Source: Citrobacter sp. Marseille-Q6884
GTDB taxonomy: Bacteria; Pseudomonadota; Gammaproteobacteria; Enterobacterales; Enterobacteriaceae
DNA length: 64,000 nucleotides
Reading direction: 5' to 3'
Assembly (NCBI RefSeq): GCF_945906775.1
Contig: NZ_CAMDRE010000001.1
Span: 496,001 to 560,000 of the forward strand
The translations under genes were made by a program, and so were the position numbers. Below the pieces are notes generated by a model, which searched no databases, had not been told where the DNA came from, and saw nothing but the letters and a program-made list of their open reading frames with translations. How positions within the stretch are numbered: position 1 is the first letter of the stretch; each line of letters begins with the position of its first letter. Of the stretch, positions 35,072 to 44,398 are shown piece by piece.

Positions 35072-35176
35072 TTCATGACCTTGTAGGAATCAGCGTAACA
35101 ATACGCCGGAGATCACCAGAGGTGGAGGGGGCTAAGGGAGAGAGTTTATGGTTTGCGAACAGGATTCCAAATCCGA

Positions 35177-35208
35177 GCCGGACAGCGACATTTACGCCGC
35201 CATCCGGC
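35177..35208. repeat. REP-type palindrome downstream of rlmG
   Basis: GCCGGACAGCG...CGCCGCCATCCGGC forms an imperfect stem with the usual GCCGGA/TCCGGC ends. Located 9 bp past the rlmG stop. Confidence 0.75.
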
Positions 35209-35216
35209 ATCAGGGT

Positions 35217-36353
35217 TTAGCGACGGCGACCGGTTTTCACGGCTTTCAGCACCACAAATTTGTTGTTCGTGGCGATGGTGACGCAGTTACCGAAAATCTT
35301 CTTCAGCTTGTGGAAGTAATCCAGATGACGGTTGGCAACGATATACAGCTCGCCGTTAATTTTCAGGCAGCGACGGGCATGATGGAACATCTCCCAGGCG
35401 ATGTTATCGGTCAACGCATGCTTCTGATGAAACGGAGGGTTACACAGCACCGCGTTAAAGCGGAACGGCTCAACGCCAGACAACGCGTTGTTGATCATAA
35501 ATTCACAACGATCCAGCGCTTCTGGCATGTTGGTTTCAACGTTCAGGCGGCTGGATGCCACCGCCATTGGCGACTCATCGACAAACACGACGCTCGCTTG
35601 CGGGTTTTTCTCCAGCAACGTCAGACCGATGACTCCGTTACCGCAACCGAGATCGACGATCTCCCCTTCCAGATTTTCCGGCAGGTGTTCAATAAAGAAA
35701 CGCGCGCCAATGTCCAGCCCGGTACGTGAAAACACATTCGCATGGTTGTGGATGGTCCAGTCTGTCCCTTCCAGCTTCCAGCTCAGGGTTTGTGACGCAT
35801 CGGCCAGTTCAGGATGGCTGAACGTACAGTTGATCAGGCGGGCTTTTTTCCATGCCAGCGTGGTGGTGGTTGGACCCAGTACTTTTTCAAACAGCTCAAG
35901 AGTCGAAGTGTGAATATCACGCGCTTTCGCGCCCGCGATAATACGCGTCTGCGGCGTGACAACCTCGCGCAGGGCTCGCAGCTGCTGTTCCAGCAGCGCC
36001 ATGGTTTTGGGGATCTTAATCAGCACAACGCCCGGCGCTTGCGGGTACGCCGCCGTGCTGTCGAGAAACTTGACGCTGGATTCCGCTATATCGTTGTGAC
36101 GCAGGTTCTCACGCGTCGCCAGCTCGCTTAAATAAGAGTCGCCGATGCTGTATGGCGTATGTTCCGCCAGCGCACAGCCCAGCGCGCCGAAGGTATCATT
36201 CAGGATCAGCACCGGGCCGCTAATCTCGGTATCATCCAGCTGTTGCAGCAGATATTCATCGGCCGCTTCCCACGCCAGCAGTGGGTTAACGTCATCCGTT
36301 TCCGGGAAACGTTTTAGTGACAGCGAACGGAAACCGTTGTCTATGTGGCTCAT
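35217..36353 (-). CDS. rlmG: 23S rRNA (guanine-1835-N2) methyltransferase
   Basis: 378 aa from the ATG at 36353 (GGAGG upstream); the frame is open 20 codons further. Tandem methyltransferase folds; the C-terminal one is active, with SAM motif EIVDLGCGNGVIGLTLL and catalytic NPPFH (CNPPFHQKHA). Modifies G1835 of 23S rRNA in the peptidyl-transferase half of the 50S subunit. Monocistronic, divergent from ygjP. Confidence 0.95.
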   Translation of the reverse strand: MSHIDNGFRSLSLKRFPETDDVNPLLAWEAADEYLLQQLDDTEISGPVLILNDTFGALGCALAEHTPYSIGDSYLSELATRENLRHNDIAESSVKFLDSTAAYPQAPGVVLIKIPKTMALLEQQLRALREVVTPQTRIIAGAKARDIHTSTLELFEKVLGPTTTTLAWKKARLINCTFSHPELADASQTLSWKLEGTDWTIHNHANVFSRTGLDIGARFFIEHLPENLEGEIVDLGCGNGVIGLTLLEKNPQASVVFVDESPMAVASSRLNVETNMPEALDRCEFMINNALSGVEPFRFNAVLCNPPFHQKHALTDNIAWEMFHHARRCLKINGELYIVANRHLDYFHKLKKIFGNCVTIATNNKFVVLKAVKTGRRR

Positions 36354-36438
36354 CGGCCCTCCTGAATGGTAAAATTTCGGTGTTATCCCTGAAAAGGGTG
36401 CGTGAGTATACACTTTTTATACTTTATATGGGGCACAA

Positions 36439-36942
36439 ATGAGTCAGCTGACCTATCTGCAAGGCTACCCGGAGAATTTGCTTTCTCAGGTCCGCACATT
36501 AATCGCCGAGCAGCGTCTGGGGGCGGTACTGGAGAAGCGTTATCCGGGAACGCATGATTTCGCGACCGACAAAGCGCTCTGGCAATACACGCAGGATCTG
36601 AAAAACCAGTTTCTGCGTAATGCGCCACCGCTCAATAAAGTCATGTATGACAGCAAGATCCACGTGCTGAAGAATGCGCTGGGGCTGCATACCGCCGTAT
36701 CTCGCGTGCAGGGTGGAAAACTGAAGGCAAAAGCAGAGATCCGCGTTGCGACCGTGTTTCGCAATGCTCCTGAACCCTTTTTACGCATGATCGTCGTTCA
36801 TGAACTGGCACACCTGAAAGAAAAAGAGCACGACAAGGCGTTTTACCAGTTGTGCTGTTATATGGAACCTCAGTATCACCAACTGGAGTTCGATACCCGT
36901 CTGTGGTTAACGCAACAATCGCTAAAGCAAACTGCGCAGTAG
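36439..36942 (+). CDS. ygjP: YgjP-type metal-dependent hydrolase
   Basis: 167 aa. The zinc-metalloprotease-like HELAH motif (VVHELAHLKEKEHDKAF) and upstream helical region are those of the YgjP-like/SprT-like family. E. coli YgjP is a small soluble protein implicated in nucleotide hydrolysis; substrate here is unproved. Start at 36439 lacks a strong Shine-Dalgarno, and the upstream region is shared with rlmG. Confidence 0.88.
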   Translation: MSQLTYLQGYPENLLSQVRTLIAEQRLGAVLEKRYPGTHDFATDKALWQYTQDLKNQFLRNAPPLNKVMYDSKIHVLKNALGLHTAVSRVQGGKLKAKAEIRVATVFRNAPEPFLRMIVVHELAHLKEKEHDKAFYQLCCYMEPQYHQLEFDTRLWLTQQSLKQTAQ

Positions 36943-37011
36943 CGCACTGGCTTTGTCATCAAGGCATGCTAAATTGACGAAAGGATCCCTTTTCGCAGCC
37001 TGAAGGCATTT

Positions 37012-38010
37012 ATGATACGTTTCGCAGTAATTGGCACAAACTGGATCACCCGCCAGTTTGTCGATGCCGCCCATGAAACCGGCAAATACAAGTTAACCGC
37101 TGTTTATTCCCGTAGCCTTGAACAGGCACAGACCTTCGCCAACGATTATCTCGTCGAACATCTGTTTACTTCGCTGGACGCGATGGCGAAAAGCGACGCG
37201 ATTGATGCCGTCTATATCGCCAGCCCAAACGCCCTGCATTTCCCGCAGACAGAGCTTTTTTTGACGCACAAAAAGCATGTCATTTGCGAAAAACCGCTGG
37301 CATCAAATCTGGCGCAAGTCGATGCCGCCATCGCCTGTGCGCGCGAAAATCAGGTCGTACTGTTTGAAGCGTTTAAGACCGCCAGTCTGCCCAATTTCCT
37401 GCTGTTGCAGCAGTCTCTGCCCAAAGTAGGGAAAATCAGAAAGGCGTTTATCAATTACTGCCAATACTCTTCACGCTACCAGCGCTATCTGGACGGCGAA
37501 AACCCGAATACGTTTAATCCTGCGTTTTCTAATGGCTCGATTATGGATATCGGTTTTTATTGCCTGGCCTCAGCCGTTGCGCTTTGGGGTGAACCGCACA
37601 GCGTTCAGGCCAGCGCCAGCTTGCTGGACAGCGGCGTGGATGCCCACGGCGTGGTGGTCATGAACTACGGTGATTTCAGCGTCACTCTGCAGCATTCCAA
37701 AGTCAGCGACTCCGTGCTGGCCAGTGAAATTCAGGGGGAGTCTGGCTCTCTGGTGATTGAGAAAATCTCCGAATGCCAGAAAGTGTGCTTTGTTCCTCGT
37801 GGAGGCAAAACGCAGGATATTACGACGCCGCAGCACATCAATACTATGCTCTATGAGGCAGAGGCATTTGCTCATCTGATTGAAACCAACGACGTGGATC
37901 ACCCGGCACTGGCTGTCAGTCGTATTACCGCAAAACTGCAAACGGAGATCCGCCGTCAGACCGGCGTCATCTTCCCGGCTGATCATGCGGATACCTCGCT
38001 GACTGCGTAA
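37012..38010 (+). CDS. ygjR: Gfo/Idh/MocA-family NAD(P)-dependent oxidoreductase
   Basis: 332 aa. N-terminal Rossmann domain (FAVIGTNWITRQFVDAA), the EKPLASN motif with the conserved Lys (about residue 96), and a C-terminal beta-sheet domain. Substrate unknown. In E. coli ygjQ separates ygjP and ygjR; here only 69 bp do, so ygjQ is absent. Confidence 0.92.
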   Translation: MIRFAVIGTNWITRQFVDAAHETGKYKLTAVYSRSLEQAQTFANDYLVEHLFTSLDAMAKSDAIDAVYIASPNALHFPQTELFLTHKKHVICEKPLASNLAQVDAAIACARENQVVLFEAFKTASLPNFLLLQQSLPKVGKIRKAFINYCQYSSRYQRYLDGENPNTFNPAFSNGSIMDIGFYCLASAVALWGEPHSVQASASLLDSGVDAHGVVVMNYGDFSVTLQHSKVSDSVLASEIQGESGSLVIEKISECQKVCFVPRGGKTQDITTPQHINTMLYEAEAFAHLIETNDVDHPALAVSRITAKLQTEIRRQTGVIFPADHADTSLTA

Positions 38011-38040
38011 AACTATGTAAAACAGATGTTACAGGCCATT

Positions 38041-38281
38041 GACTGAAAACGTGGCCTGTAATACTTTGTAACCCGCAAAGGGGAGTAACTTCGTTGTCGG
38101 TTGATCGTCATTACGATGTGTGAAAAACCACATCCGGTCGCCGGGCGATAACAAAGGAATACGCTATCGTATTCCTTTGTTGTTGTAAGTGAGACCTTGC
38201 CGAATGGCAAGGTCTATGCATAAAAAGCAGCGGCTAACGTCATTCGGCGTTGGCCGTTTTTTTTATGTATGGGGAAAAAGA
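38041..38281 (+). ncRNA. yybP-ykoY manganese riboswitch (PRE element / SraF) of alx
   Basis: The conserved GGGGAGTA core (38080-38087) after a short helix, a central helical region, then a second conserved loop side (CCGGTCGCCGGG area) are the yybP-ykoY signature. It ends with a hairpin CGGCTAACG...CGTTGGCCG (38231-38256) followed by eight T, an intrinsic-terminator shape. The alx ribosome-binding site GGGG lies just beyond. E. coli's leader responds to Mn and alkaline pH. Confidence 0.92.
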
Positions 38282-39250
38282 ATGAATACTGTCGGCACAC
38301 CGTTGTTATGGGGTGGGTTCGCTGTTGTGGTGGTGATTATGCTGGCCATCGACCTGCTGCTGCAGGGGCGTCGTGGCGCGCATACGATGTCGATGAAGCA
38401 GGCCGCAGCCTGGTCAATCGTCTGGGTAACACTGTCATTACTGTTTAACGCCGCATTTTGGTGGTATCTGGCTGAAACACAGGGTCGTGCTGTCGCCGAT
38501 CCACAGGCGCTGGCGTTCCTGACCGGCTACTTAATCGAGAAATCGCTGGCGGTTGATAACGTCTTTGTCTGGTTGATGTTGTTCAGCTACTTCTCTGTTC
38601 CCCCTGCGCTGCAGCGTCGGGTGCTGGTCTATGGCGTACTGGGCGCGATTGTCCTGCGTACGATTATGATCTTCGCTGGCAGCTGGTTAATCGCCCAGTT
38701 TGAATGGCTACTGTATGTGTTCGGCGCGTTCCTGCTGTTTACCGGCGTGAAGATGGCGCTGGCAAAAGAAGATGCATCCGGCATTGGCGACAGACCGTTA
38801 GTTCGTTGGTTGCGCGGTCATTTGCGTATGACCGATACCATCGAGAACGAGCATTTCTTTGTCCGTAAAAACGGCCTGCTGTTTGTGACGCCTCTGATGC
38901 TGGTACTGATTCTGGTTGAGCTGAGCGATGTGATTTTTGCCGTGGACAGCATTCCGGCTATCTTTGCGGTGACGACGGACCCGTTCATCGTGCTGACCTC
39001 TAACCTGTTCGCGATTCTTGGTCTGCGTGCGATGTACTTCCTGCTGGCTGGCGTGGCAGAGCGTTTCTCCATGCTGAAGTACGGGTTGTCCGTCATTCTG
39101 GTCTTTATCGGTATCAAAATGCTGATCGTCGATTTCTACCATATCCCGATCGCCATCTCGTTAGGCGTTGTGTTCGGTATTCTGTTCGTCACGCTGATTG
39201 TGAATGCGTGGGTCAACCACCAGCACGACAAAAAGCAGCAAATACAATAA
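38282..39250 (+). CDS. alx: Alx, TerC-family manganese exporter
   Basis: 322 aa from the ATG at 38282 behind GGGGAAAAAGA; the frame extends upstream into the riboswitch and that part is not translated. TerC-type membrane protein with about nine hydrophobic segments and acidic TM residues: FLTGYLIEKSLAVDNVFVWL and VELSDVIFAVDSIPAIFAV. Lowers cytoplasmic Mn, also induced at high pH in E. coli. Controlled by the upstream riboswitch and followed by a strong terminator. Confidence 0.95.
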   Translation: MNTVGTPLLWGGFAVVVVIMLAIDLLLQGRRGAHTMSMKQAAAWSIVWVTLSLLFNAAFWWYLAETQGRAVADPQALAFLTGYLIEKSLAVDNVFVWLMLFSYFSVPPALQRRVLVYGVLGAIVLRTIMIFAGSWLIAQFEWLLYVFGAFLLFTGVKMALAKEDASGIGDRPLVRWLRGHLRMTDTIENEHFFVRKNGLLFVTPLMLVLILVELSDVIFAVDSIPAIFAVTTDPFIVLTSNLFAILGLRAMYFLLAGVAERFSMLKYGLSVILVFIGIKMLIVDFYHIPIAISLGVVFGILFVTLIVNAWVNHQHDKKQQIQ

Positions 39251-39269
39251 GTTTCAAGCTTTAGCCTTT

Positions 39270-39307
39270 AAAGCCCGACGGCCCGATGCGCGCGTCGGGC
39301 TTTTTAT
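39270..39307 (+). terminator. Intrinsic terminator of alx
   Basis: AAAGCCCGACG and CGTCGGGCTTT arms with a 12-nt loop and a T tract (39301-39305), 19 bp past the alx stop. Confidence 0.93.
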
Positions 39308-39495
39308 TTATCATGTCAAAATTATGTTAATTTAAAGTTATAAAATATGATCTCACCGCGAAATCCAGGAGATTTATCTTCCCGAACGACTTTCTTTCCC
39401 TATACTCAGCCATGCAAACATCAGCCTGGGTTCTGAAAGATGCGTCTATAGAACGCACAAAGGCCAGGCAACAACACAATGAAAGGAATGATGAA

Positions 39496-40740
39496 ATGAC
39501 TACGCAACGTTCGTCGGGGCTGATCTCGCGCCTGGTTCAAGGAAGCCTGGTAAAACAAATTCTGGTGGGTTTGATACTGGGGATCCTTCTGGCTCTGATA
39601 TCAAAACCCGCAGCAGAAGCGGCGGGTTTGTTAGGTACTTTGTTCGTCGGCGCATTAAAAGCGGTCGCTCCAATCCTGGTCCTGATGCTGGTCATGGCGT
39701 CTATCGCTAACCACCAGCATGGCCAAAAAACCAATATCCGTCCGATTCTGTTCCTCTATCTGCTCGGGACATTTTCAGCGGCGTTAGCGGCCGTCGTGTT
39801 CAGCTTCGCCTTCCCGTCTACCCTGCATCTTTCCAGTAGTGCAAACGATATTGTGCCGCCATCCGGCATCGTTGAAGTGATGCGCAGCCTGTTAATGAGC
39901 ATGGTGTCTAACCCGATTGATGCTCTGCTGAACGCTAACTATATCGGTATTCTGGTCTGGGCTGTCGGCCTGGGCTTTGCGTTGCGCCATGGCAACGACA
40001 CCACTAAAAACCTCGTCAACGATATGTCCAACGCGGTCACCTTTATGGTTAAGCTGGTGATTCGTTTTGCCCCTATCGGTATTTTTGGCCTGGTCTCTTC
40101 CACGCTGGCAACAACCGGTTTTGCTACCCTTTGGGGCTATGCGCAACTGCTGGCCGTGCTGGTTGGTTGTATGCTGTTGGTGGCGTTTGTGGTTAACCCG
40201 CTGCTGGTATTCTGGAAAATTCGCCGTAACCCCTACCCGCTGGTGCTGGCATGTCTGCGTGAAAGCGGAGTGTACGCTTTCTTTACCCGCAGCTCCGCAG
40301 CCAACATTCCGGTGAATATGGCGCTGTGCGAGAAGCTGAATCTGGATCGGGATACCTATTCTGTGTCTATCCCGCTGGGCGCAACCATCAATATGGCGGG
40401 CGCGGCGATCACCATTACCGTGCTGACGCTGGCGGCGGTGAATACACTGGGTATTCCGGTCGATTTACCAACGGCCTTATTGCTGAGCGTGGTGGCTTCT
40501 CTGTGTGCCTGTGGCGCATCGGGCGTGGCAGGAGGCTCGCTGCTGCTGATCCCGCTGGCATGTAATATGTTTGGTATCCCGAACGATATCGCCATGCAGG
40601 TGGTTGCCGTCGGCTTTATTATCGGCGTGTTGCAGGACTCCTGTGAAACCGCGCTGAACTCCTCTACCGACGTCTTATTCACCGCTGCAGCCTGTCAGGC
40701 TGAAGATGAGCGTCTGGCAAATAACGCCCTGCGCGGATAA
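39496..40740 (+). CDS. sstT: Serine/threonine:Na+ symporter
   Basis: 414 aa from the ATG at 39496 (GAAAGGAATGATGA upstream); an in-frame start at 39412 is rejected on length. DAACS-family transporter: eight transmembrane helices, two re-entrant loops with the serine-rich AFFTRSSAANIPVN and GATINMAGAAITIT. Imports serine and threonine with sodium. Same length as E. coli SstT. Confidence 0.95.
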   Translation: MTTQRSSGLISRLVQGSLVKQILVGLILGILLALISKPAAEAAGLLGTLFVGALKAVAPILVLMLVMASIANHQHGQKTNIRPILFLYLLGTFSAALAAVVFSFAFPSTLHLSSSANDIVPPSGIVEVMRSLLMSMVSNPIDALLNANYIGILVWAVGLGFALRHGNDTTKNLVNDMSNAVTFMVKLVIRFAPIGIFGLVSSTLATTGFATLWGYAQLLAVLVGCMLLVAFVVNPLLVFWKIRRNPYPLVLACLRESGVYAFFTRSSAANIPVNMALCEKLNLDRDTYSVSIPLGATINMAGAAITITVLTLAAVNTLGIPVDLPTALLLSVVASLCACGASGVAGGSLLLIPLACNMFGIPNDIAMQVVAVGFIIGVLQDSCETALNSSTDVLFTAAACQAEDERLANNALRG

Positions 40741-40748
40741 CCGCACTT

Positions 40749-40772
40749 CCCCTCCGTTATCGTACGGAGGGG
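40749..40772. terminator. Hairpin between convergent sstT and ygjV
   Basis: Perfect 9-bp arms CCCCTCCGT and ACGGAGGGG with a 6-nt loop, then TTCTCTT. The stem overlaps the ygjV stop codon region (40757). Confidence 0.8.
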
Positions 40773-41311
40773 TTCTCTTCCTGTACGCTTTTTTCAATTT
40801 TGAAAGGATCAATTCCGCGTTTCTGCATGCGTCTGAAGCGGAGAATGTTCAGGCCATTCATGACCAGAAAACTTCCTTCGATCATCGTGCCGCCAATCGA
40901 GCCCAACCAGAAATTGTGGGCAACCCAGCAGGCGGTCGCACACCACATCACGCAGCGAACGGTCAATCCCTTACAGCGAAACAGCGCCCAGGTACTGGCC
41001 AGCGTACCGATAATCGGCAATAACTCCATGGCATGCTGCAATTTTGCCAGCCCGAGCACCAGGGTGAGAAGAATGAAAACAGCCATGACCCACAGCTTGC
41101 GGGTATGCATCGAAACCAGGGTGCGTATCGTATTGAGCTCTGCGCTCATCCCCGCAGGCCAGGCGCCCATCAGAAAGAAATGCACGCCAATGGTGGCGCT
41201 ATAGACAGCAAGTTGCAGCCTGAACCGGCGCTCGTCGCGGTTGAAGAACGTGGTAATACCGATCAGAAAGGCGATGACACCTACGCCCTGGGCCAGCCAA
41301 TACGCGGTCAT
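40757..41311 (-). CDS. ygjV: YgjV inner-membrane protein
   Basis: 184 aa, four or five hydrophobic segments (GVIAFLIGITTFF, LVLGLAKLQ..., CVMWCATACWVAHNFWL) typical of the YgjV/Imp family. The function is unknown. Convergent with sstT, downstream of and co-directional with uxaCA but separated by a terminator. Confidence 0.9.
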   Translation of the reverse strand: MTAYWLAQGVGVIAFLIGITTFFNRDERRFRLQLAVYSATIGVHFFLMGAWPAGMSAELNTIRTLVSMHTRKLWVMAVFILLTLVLGLAKLQHAMELLPIIGTLASTWALFRCKGLTVRCVMWCATACWVAHNFWLGSIGGTMIEGSFLVMNGLNILRFRRMQKRGIDPFKIEKSVQEENPSVR

Positions 41312-41340
41312 GGAAGATCCTTGTCAGAATTCACAAAAGC

Positions 41341-41371
41341 AAACGGCGCTCCATATTATGAAACGCCGTTT
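41341..41371 (-). terminator. Terminator of uxaCA
   Basis: AAACGGCG and CGCCGTTT arms with a 15-nt loop; on the minus strand followed by GCTTTTG. Lies 42-72 bp beyond the uxaA stop, before ygjV. Confidence 0.72.
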
Positions 41372-41412
41372 TTTTAAATCCACTCGAACGTGGTTCGGAA
41401 GATGAAGGGTAA

Positions 41413-42900
41413 TTACAGCGTTACGCCACTCTTGAAGATAGCCAGTTCACGGAAATCGTTACGTTCATTGCACGTCGGCTTACCGTTGGCAAACTCCACA
41501 ATCGTATCGACAAACTCGTTTAGCAACTGCGGCATCGCTTTACCGTGAATCAACTGCCCGGCGTCAAAATCAATCCAGTGCTTTTTCTTCGCCGCCAGCT
41601 CGCTGTTGGTGGCGATTTTCACCGTCGGCACGAAGCCACCGTAAGGCGTTCCGCGACCGGTACTGAACAACACCATATGACAACCTGCACCCGCCAGCGC
41701 ACTGGTCGCAACGGCATCATTACCCGGTGCGCTTAACAGATTCAGACCGTGCGTTTTCAGGCGTTCGCCATAACGCAGTACATCCACAACCTGACTGGAA
41801 CCCGCTTTCTGTGTGCAGCCCAGCGATTTATCTTCCAGCGTGGTGATACCACCCGCTTTGTTGCCCGGTGACGGGTTCTCATAAATCGGTTGGTCATGAG
41901 CAATGAAGTACTGTTTGAAGTCGTTGACCATGGTCACCAGCTTGCCGAAAGTCTCTTCGTCACGGCAGTGATCCATCAGAAGCTGCTCTGCACCGAACAT
42001 TTCCGGCACTTCAGTCAATACGGTGGTGCCGCCGTTCGCGATCACGTAGTCGGAGAAACGACCCAGCATCGGGTTGGCGGTAATGCCGGACAGACCATCC
42101 GATCCACCGCATTCCAGACCAAACTTCAGCTCGCCCAATTTGCCCGGCTCACGCTTATCATTTCGCATCACGTTGTACAGTTGATGGAGATGTTCGACCC
42201 CGGCTTCCACTTCGTCTTCCTGGTGTTGGCAGACCATGAAGTGAACACGGTCAGGATCGAATTCACCTAACGTTTCGCGAAAAGCATCAACCTGGTTGTT
42301 TTCACAGCCGAGGCCAACCACCAGCACCGCACCCGCATTCGGGTGGCGCACCATATTTTGCAGCATGGTGCGGGTATTGATGTGGTCATCACCCAACTGC
42401 GAACAGCCGTAGGTGTGGCTGAAAAGATGAACGCCGTCGATACCTTCAGCATCGTGGGTCTCTTTCAGGAATCGGGTCTGCATCTGACGCGCCATCGCGT
42501 TGACACAGCCAACGGTCGGCAGTATCCACAGCTCATTACGCACCCCAACCTCGCCATTGGCACGACGGTAGATCTGCACATCGCGATCCGCCGGTTGCGC
42601 TTCGGGCGCCTGAAAGTCGGGTTGATAGCTATATTCATCCAGATCGCTCAGGTTGGTACGCGTGTTGTGAGCATGAATGTGCTCACCCGCCGCGATATCC
42701 GCCAGAGCATGGCCGATAGGTTGGCCGTATTTAATGACGTTTTCACCCTGCGCAATATCGCTCAGCGCAAATTTATGCCCACGTGCAACGTCCTGCAAAA
42801 GCGTGACGGTGTGGTTATCGACACTGACCTGTGTGCCTTGCGTCAGGTCCGCCAGCGCGACCGCAACGTTATCCAGCGAATGGATCTTGATGTATTGCAT
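41413..42900 (-). CDS. uxaA: Altronate dehydratase
   Basis: 495 aa. N-terminal SAF domain (about 10-90) and the large C-terminal dehydratase domain with conserved cysteines (GLECGGSDG, GCTQKAGSSQ). Converts D-altronate to 2-keto-3-deoxygluconate in galacturonate catabolism; Fe-dependent. Second gene of uxaCA, 14 bp after uxaC. Confidence 0.96.
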   Translation of the reverse strand: MQYIKIHSLDNVAVALADLTQGTQVSVDNHTVTLLQDVARGHKFALSDIAQGENVIKYGQPIGHALADIAAGEHIHAHNTRTNLSDLDEYSYQPDFQAPEAQPADRDVQIYRRANGEVGVRNELWILPTVGCVNAMARQMQTRFLKETHDAEGIDGVHLFSHTYGCSQLGDDHINTRTMLQNMVRHPNAGAVLVVGLGCENNQVDAFRETLGEFDPDRVHFMVCQHQEDEVEAGVEHLHQLYNVMRNDKREPGKLGELKFGLECGGSDGLSGITANPMLGRFSDYVIANGGTTVLTEVPEMFGAEQLLMDHCRDEETFGKLVTMVNDFKQYFIAHDQPIYENPSPGNKAGGITTLEDKSLGCTQKAGSSQVVDVLRYGERLKTHGLNLLSAPGNDAVATSALAGAGCHMVLFSTGRGTPYGGFVPTVKIATNSELAAKKKHWIDFDAGQLIHGKAMPQLLNEFVDTIVEFANGKPTCNERNDFRELAIFKSGVTL

Positions 42901-42914
42901 ATCAACCCCGGACC

Positions 42915-44327
42915 TTAGTTCAGTTCAATGGCGAAGTAGTCGCGCGCATTGTTGAAGCAGATATTTCTGACCATTTCGCCAAGCAGTTGAATGTCTGCCG
43001 GTGCTTCACCCGCAGCCACCCAACGACCGATCATCTGACACAGGATGCGGCGGAAGTACTCATGGCGCGTGTATGACAGGAAGCTACGGCTGTCAGTCAG
43101 CATACCGACAAAACGGCTCAGCAGACCCAGTTGCGCCAGCTGCGTCATCTGACGTTCCATACCGTCTTTCTGATCGTTAAACCACCAGCCAGAGCCAAAC
43201 TGCATTTTGCCCGGCATCCCTTCACCCTGGAAGTTACCAATCATGGTGCCCAGCACTTCGTTATCGCGCGGGTTCAGACAGTACAGGATGGTTTTCGGCA
43301 GCAGATTCTGTTCGTTCTGTTTGCTCAGCAGTTTGGAGAGCTCTTCCGCCATCGGACGGTCGTTAATGGAGTCGAAACCGACGTCCGCACCCAGCAGTTT
43401 GAACTGACGCAGGTTGTTATTGCGCAGCGCGCCAATGTGGTACTGCTGTACCCATTCGCGACGTGCATATTCTGCGCCGAGGAATACCAGTACCGCCGTT
43501 TTGAACTGCGCCACTTCATGTTCGCTCAGGGTCTCACCGGCCAGACGGCGCGCCAGGATGCTATCCAGTTCGGATTCGTTAGATTCAGCAAACAGCACCA
43601 CGTCCAGCGCGTGGTCAGACACTTTACAGCCGTGCGCGGCGAAGTGATCCAGACGCTTCGTCAGTGCGGCTTGCAGGTCGGAGAAGCGGCGGATATCAGT
43701 GTCAGACACTTCGCCCAGCTTCGCCATGTAATCGCAGAATGTTGCCTGTTCAATGTTGAAGGCTTTATCCGGACGCCAGCTCGGCAGCACTTTGATGTCG
43801 AAGGTGCTGTCTTTGGCGACCGTTGCGTGATGCTCCAGAGAGTCAATCGGATCGTCAGTGGTACCGACCATCTTCACATTCATCTGCTGCATGATGCCGC
43901 GCGCGGAGAACTTGTCCTGCGCCAGCAGTTCGTTGCATTCGTTCCAGATTTCGTCCGCGGTAGACGGAGACAACAGCTTACCTGTAATACCAAACGGGCG
44001 ACGCAGCTCAAGGTGCGTCCAGTGGTAAAGCGGGTTACCGATAGTGTGCGGAACCGTCGCAGCCCAGGCATCAAACTTCTCACGGTCAGACGCATCGCCG
44101 GTACACAAGCGCTCAGCCACACCGTTGGTACGCATCGCGCGCCATTTGTAGTGGTCACCCTTCAACCAGATGTCATACAGGTTGTTAAAACGGTAGTTTT
44201 CCGCGATTTGCTGCGGCGGCAAATGGCAGTGGTAATCAAAGATCGGCTGGTCTTTCGCGTAATCATGGTACAGACGGCGGGCAAATTCGGTATCTAGCAG
44301 GAAATCTTCAGTCATAAACGGGGTCAT
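42915..44327 (-). CDS. uxaC: Uronate (glucuronate) isomerase
   Basis: 470 aa from the ATG at 44327 (AGGAAGACG upstream); the frame is open to 44390 but would overlap the ExuR box. Amidohydrolase-superfamily enzyme with metal-site motif FDYHCHLPP at the N terminus. Isomerises glucuronate to fructuronate and galacturonate to tagaturonate. Divergent from exuT, under ExuR. Confidence 0.96.
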   Translation of the reverse strand: MTPFMTEDFLLDTEFARRLYHDYAKDQPIFDYHCHLPPQQIAENYRFNNLYDIWLKGDHYKWRAMRTNGVAERLCTGDASDREKFDAWAATVPHTIGNPLYHWTHLELRRPFGITGKLLSPSTADEIWNECNELLAQDKFSARGIMQQMNVKMVGTTDDPIDSLEHHATVAKDSTFDIKVLPSWRPDKAFNIEQATFCDYMAKLGEVSDTDIRRFSDLQAALTKRLDHFAAHGCKVSDHALDVVLFAESNESELDSILARRLAGETLSEHEVAQFKTAVLVFLGAEYARREWVQQYHIGALRNNNLRQFKLLGADVGFDSINDRPMAEELSKLLSKQNEQNLLPKTILYCLNPRDNEVLGTMIGNFQGEGMPGKMQFGSGWWFNDQKDGMERQMTQLAQLGLLSRFVGMLTDSRSFLSYTRHEYFRRILCQMIGRWVAAGEAPADIQLLGEMVRNICFNNARDYFAIELN

Positions 44328-44380
44328 TATCGTCTTCCTCTCAACGAGTGCGTCAGATTGCTTATGTTTTGATGCTGACA

Positions 44381-44398
44381 AAGTTATCACACCAATTT
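44381..44398. promoter_or_regulatory. ExuR operator upstream of uxaCA
   Basis: AAGTTATCACACCAATTT has one full half-site (ACCAATTT) of the palindromic ExuR/UxuR consensus AAATTGGTATACCAATTT. A further half AAATGGTGA lies about 44436. It sits 54 bp before the uxaC start. Confidence 0.6.

Noticed and set aside
43131..44297. 388-codon open frame antisense to uxaC
   Set aside because: A shadow of the biased codon use of uxaC; the antisense product has no motif and uxaC is certain.
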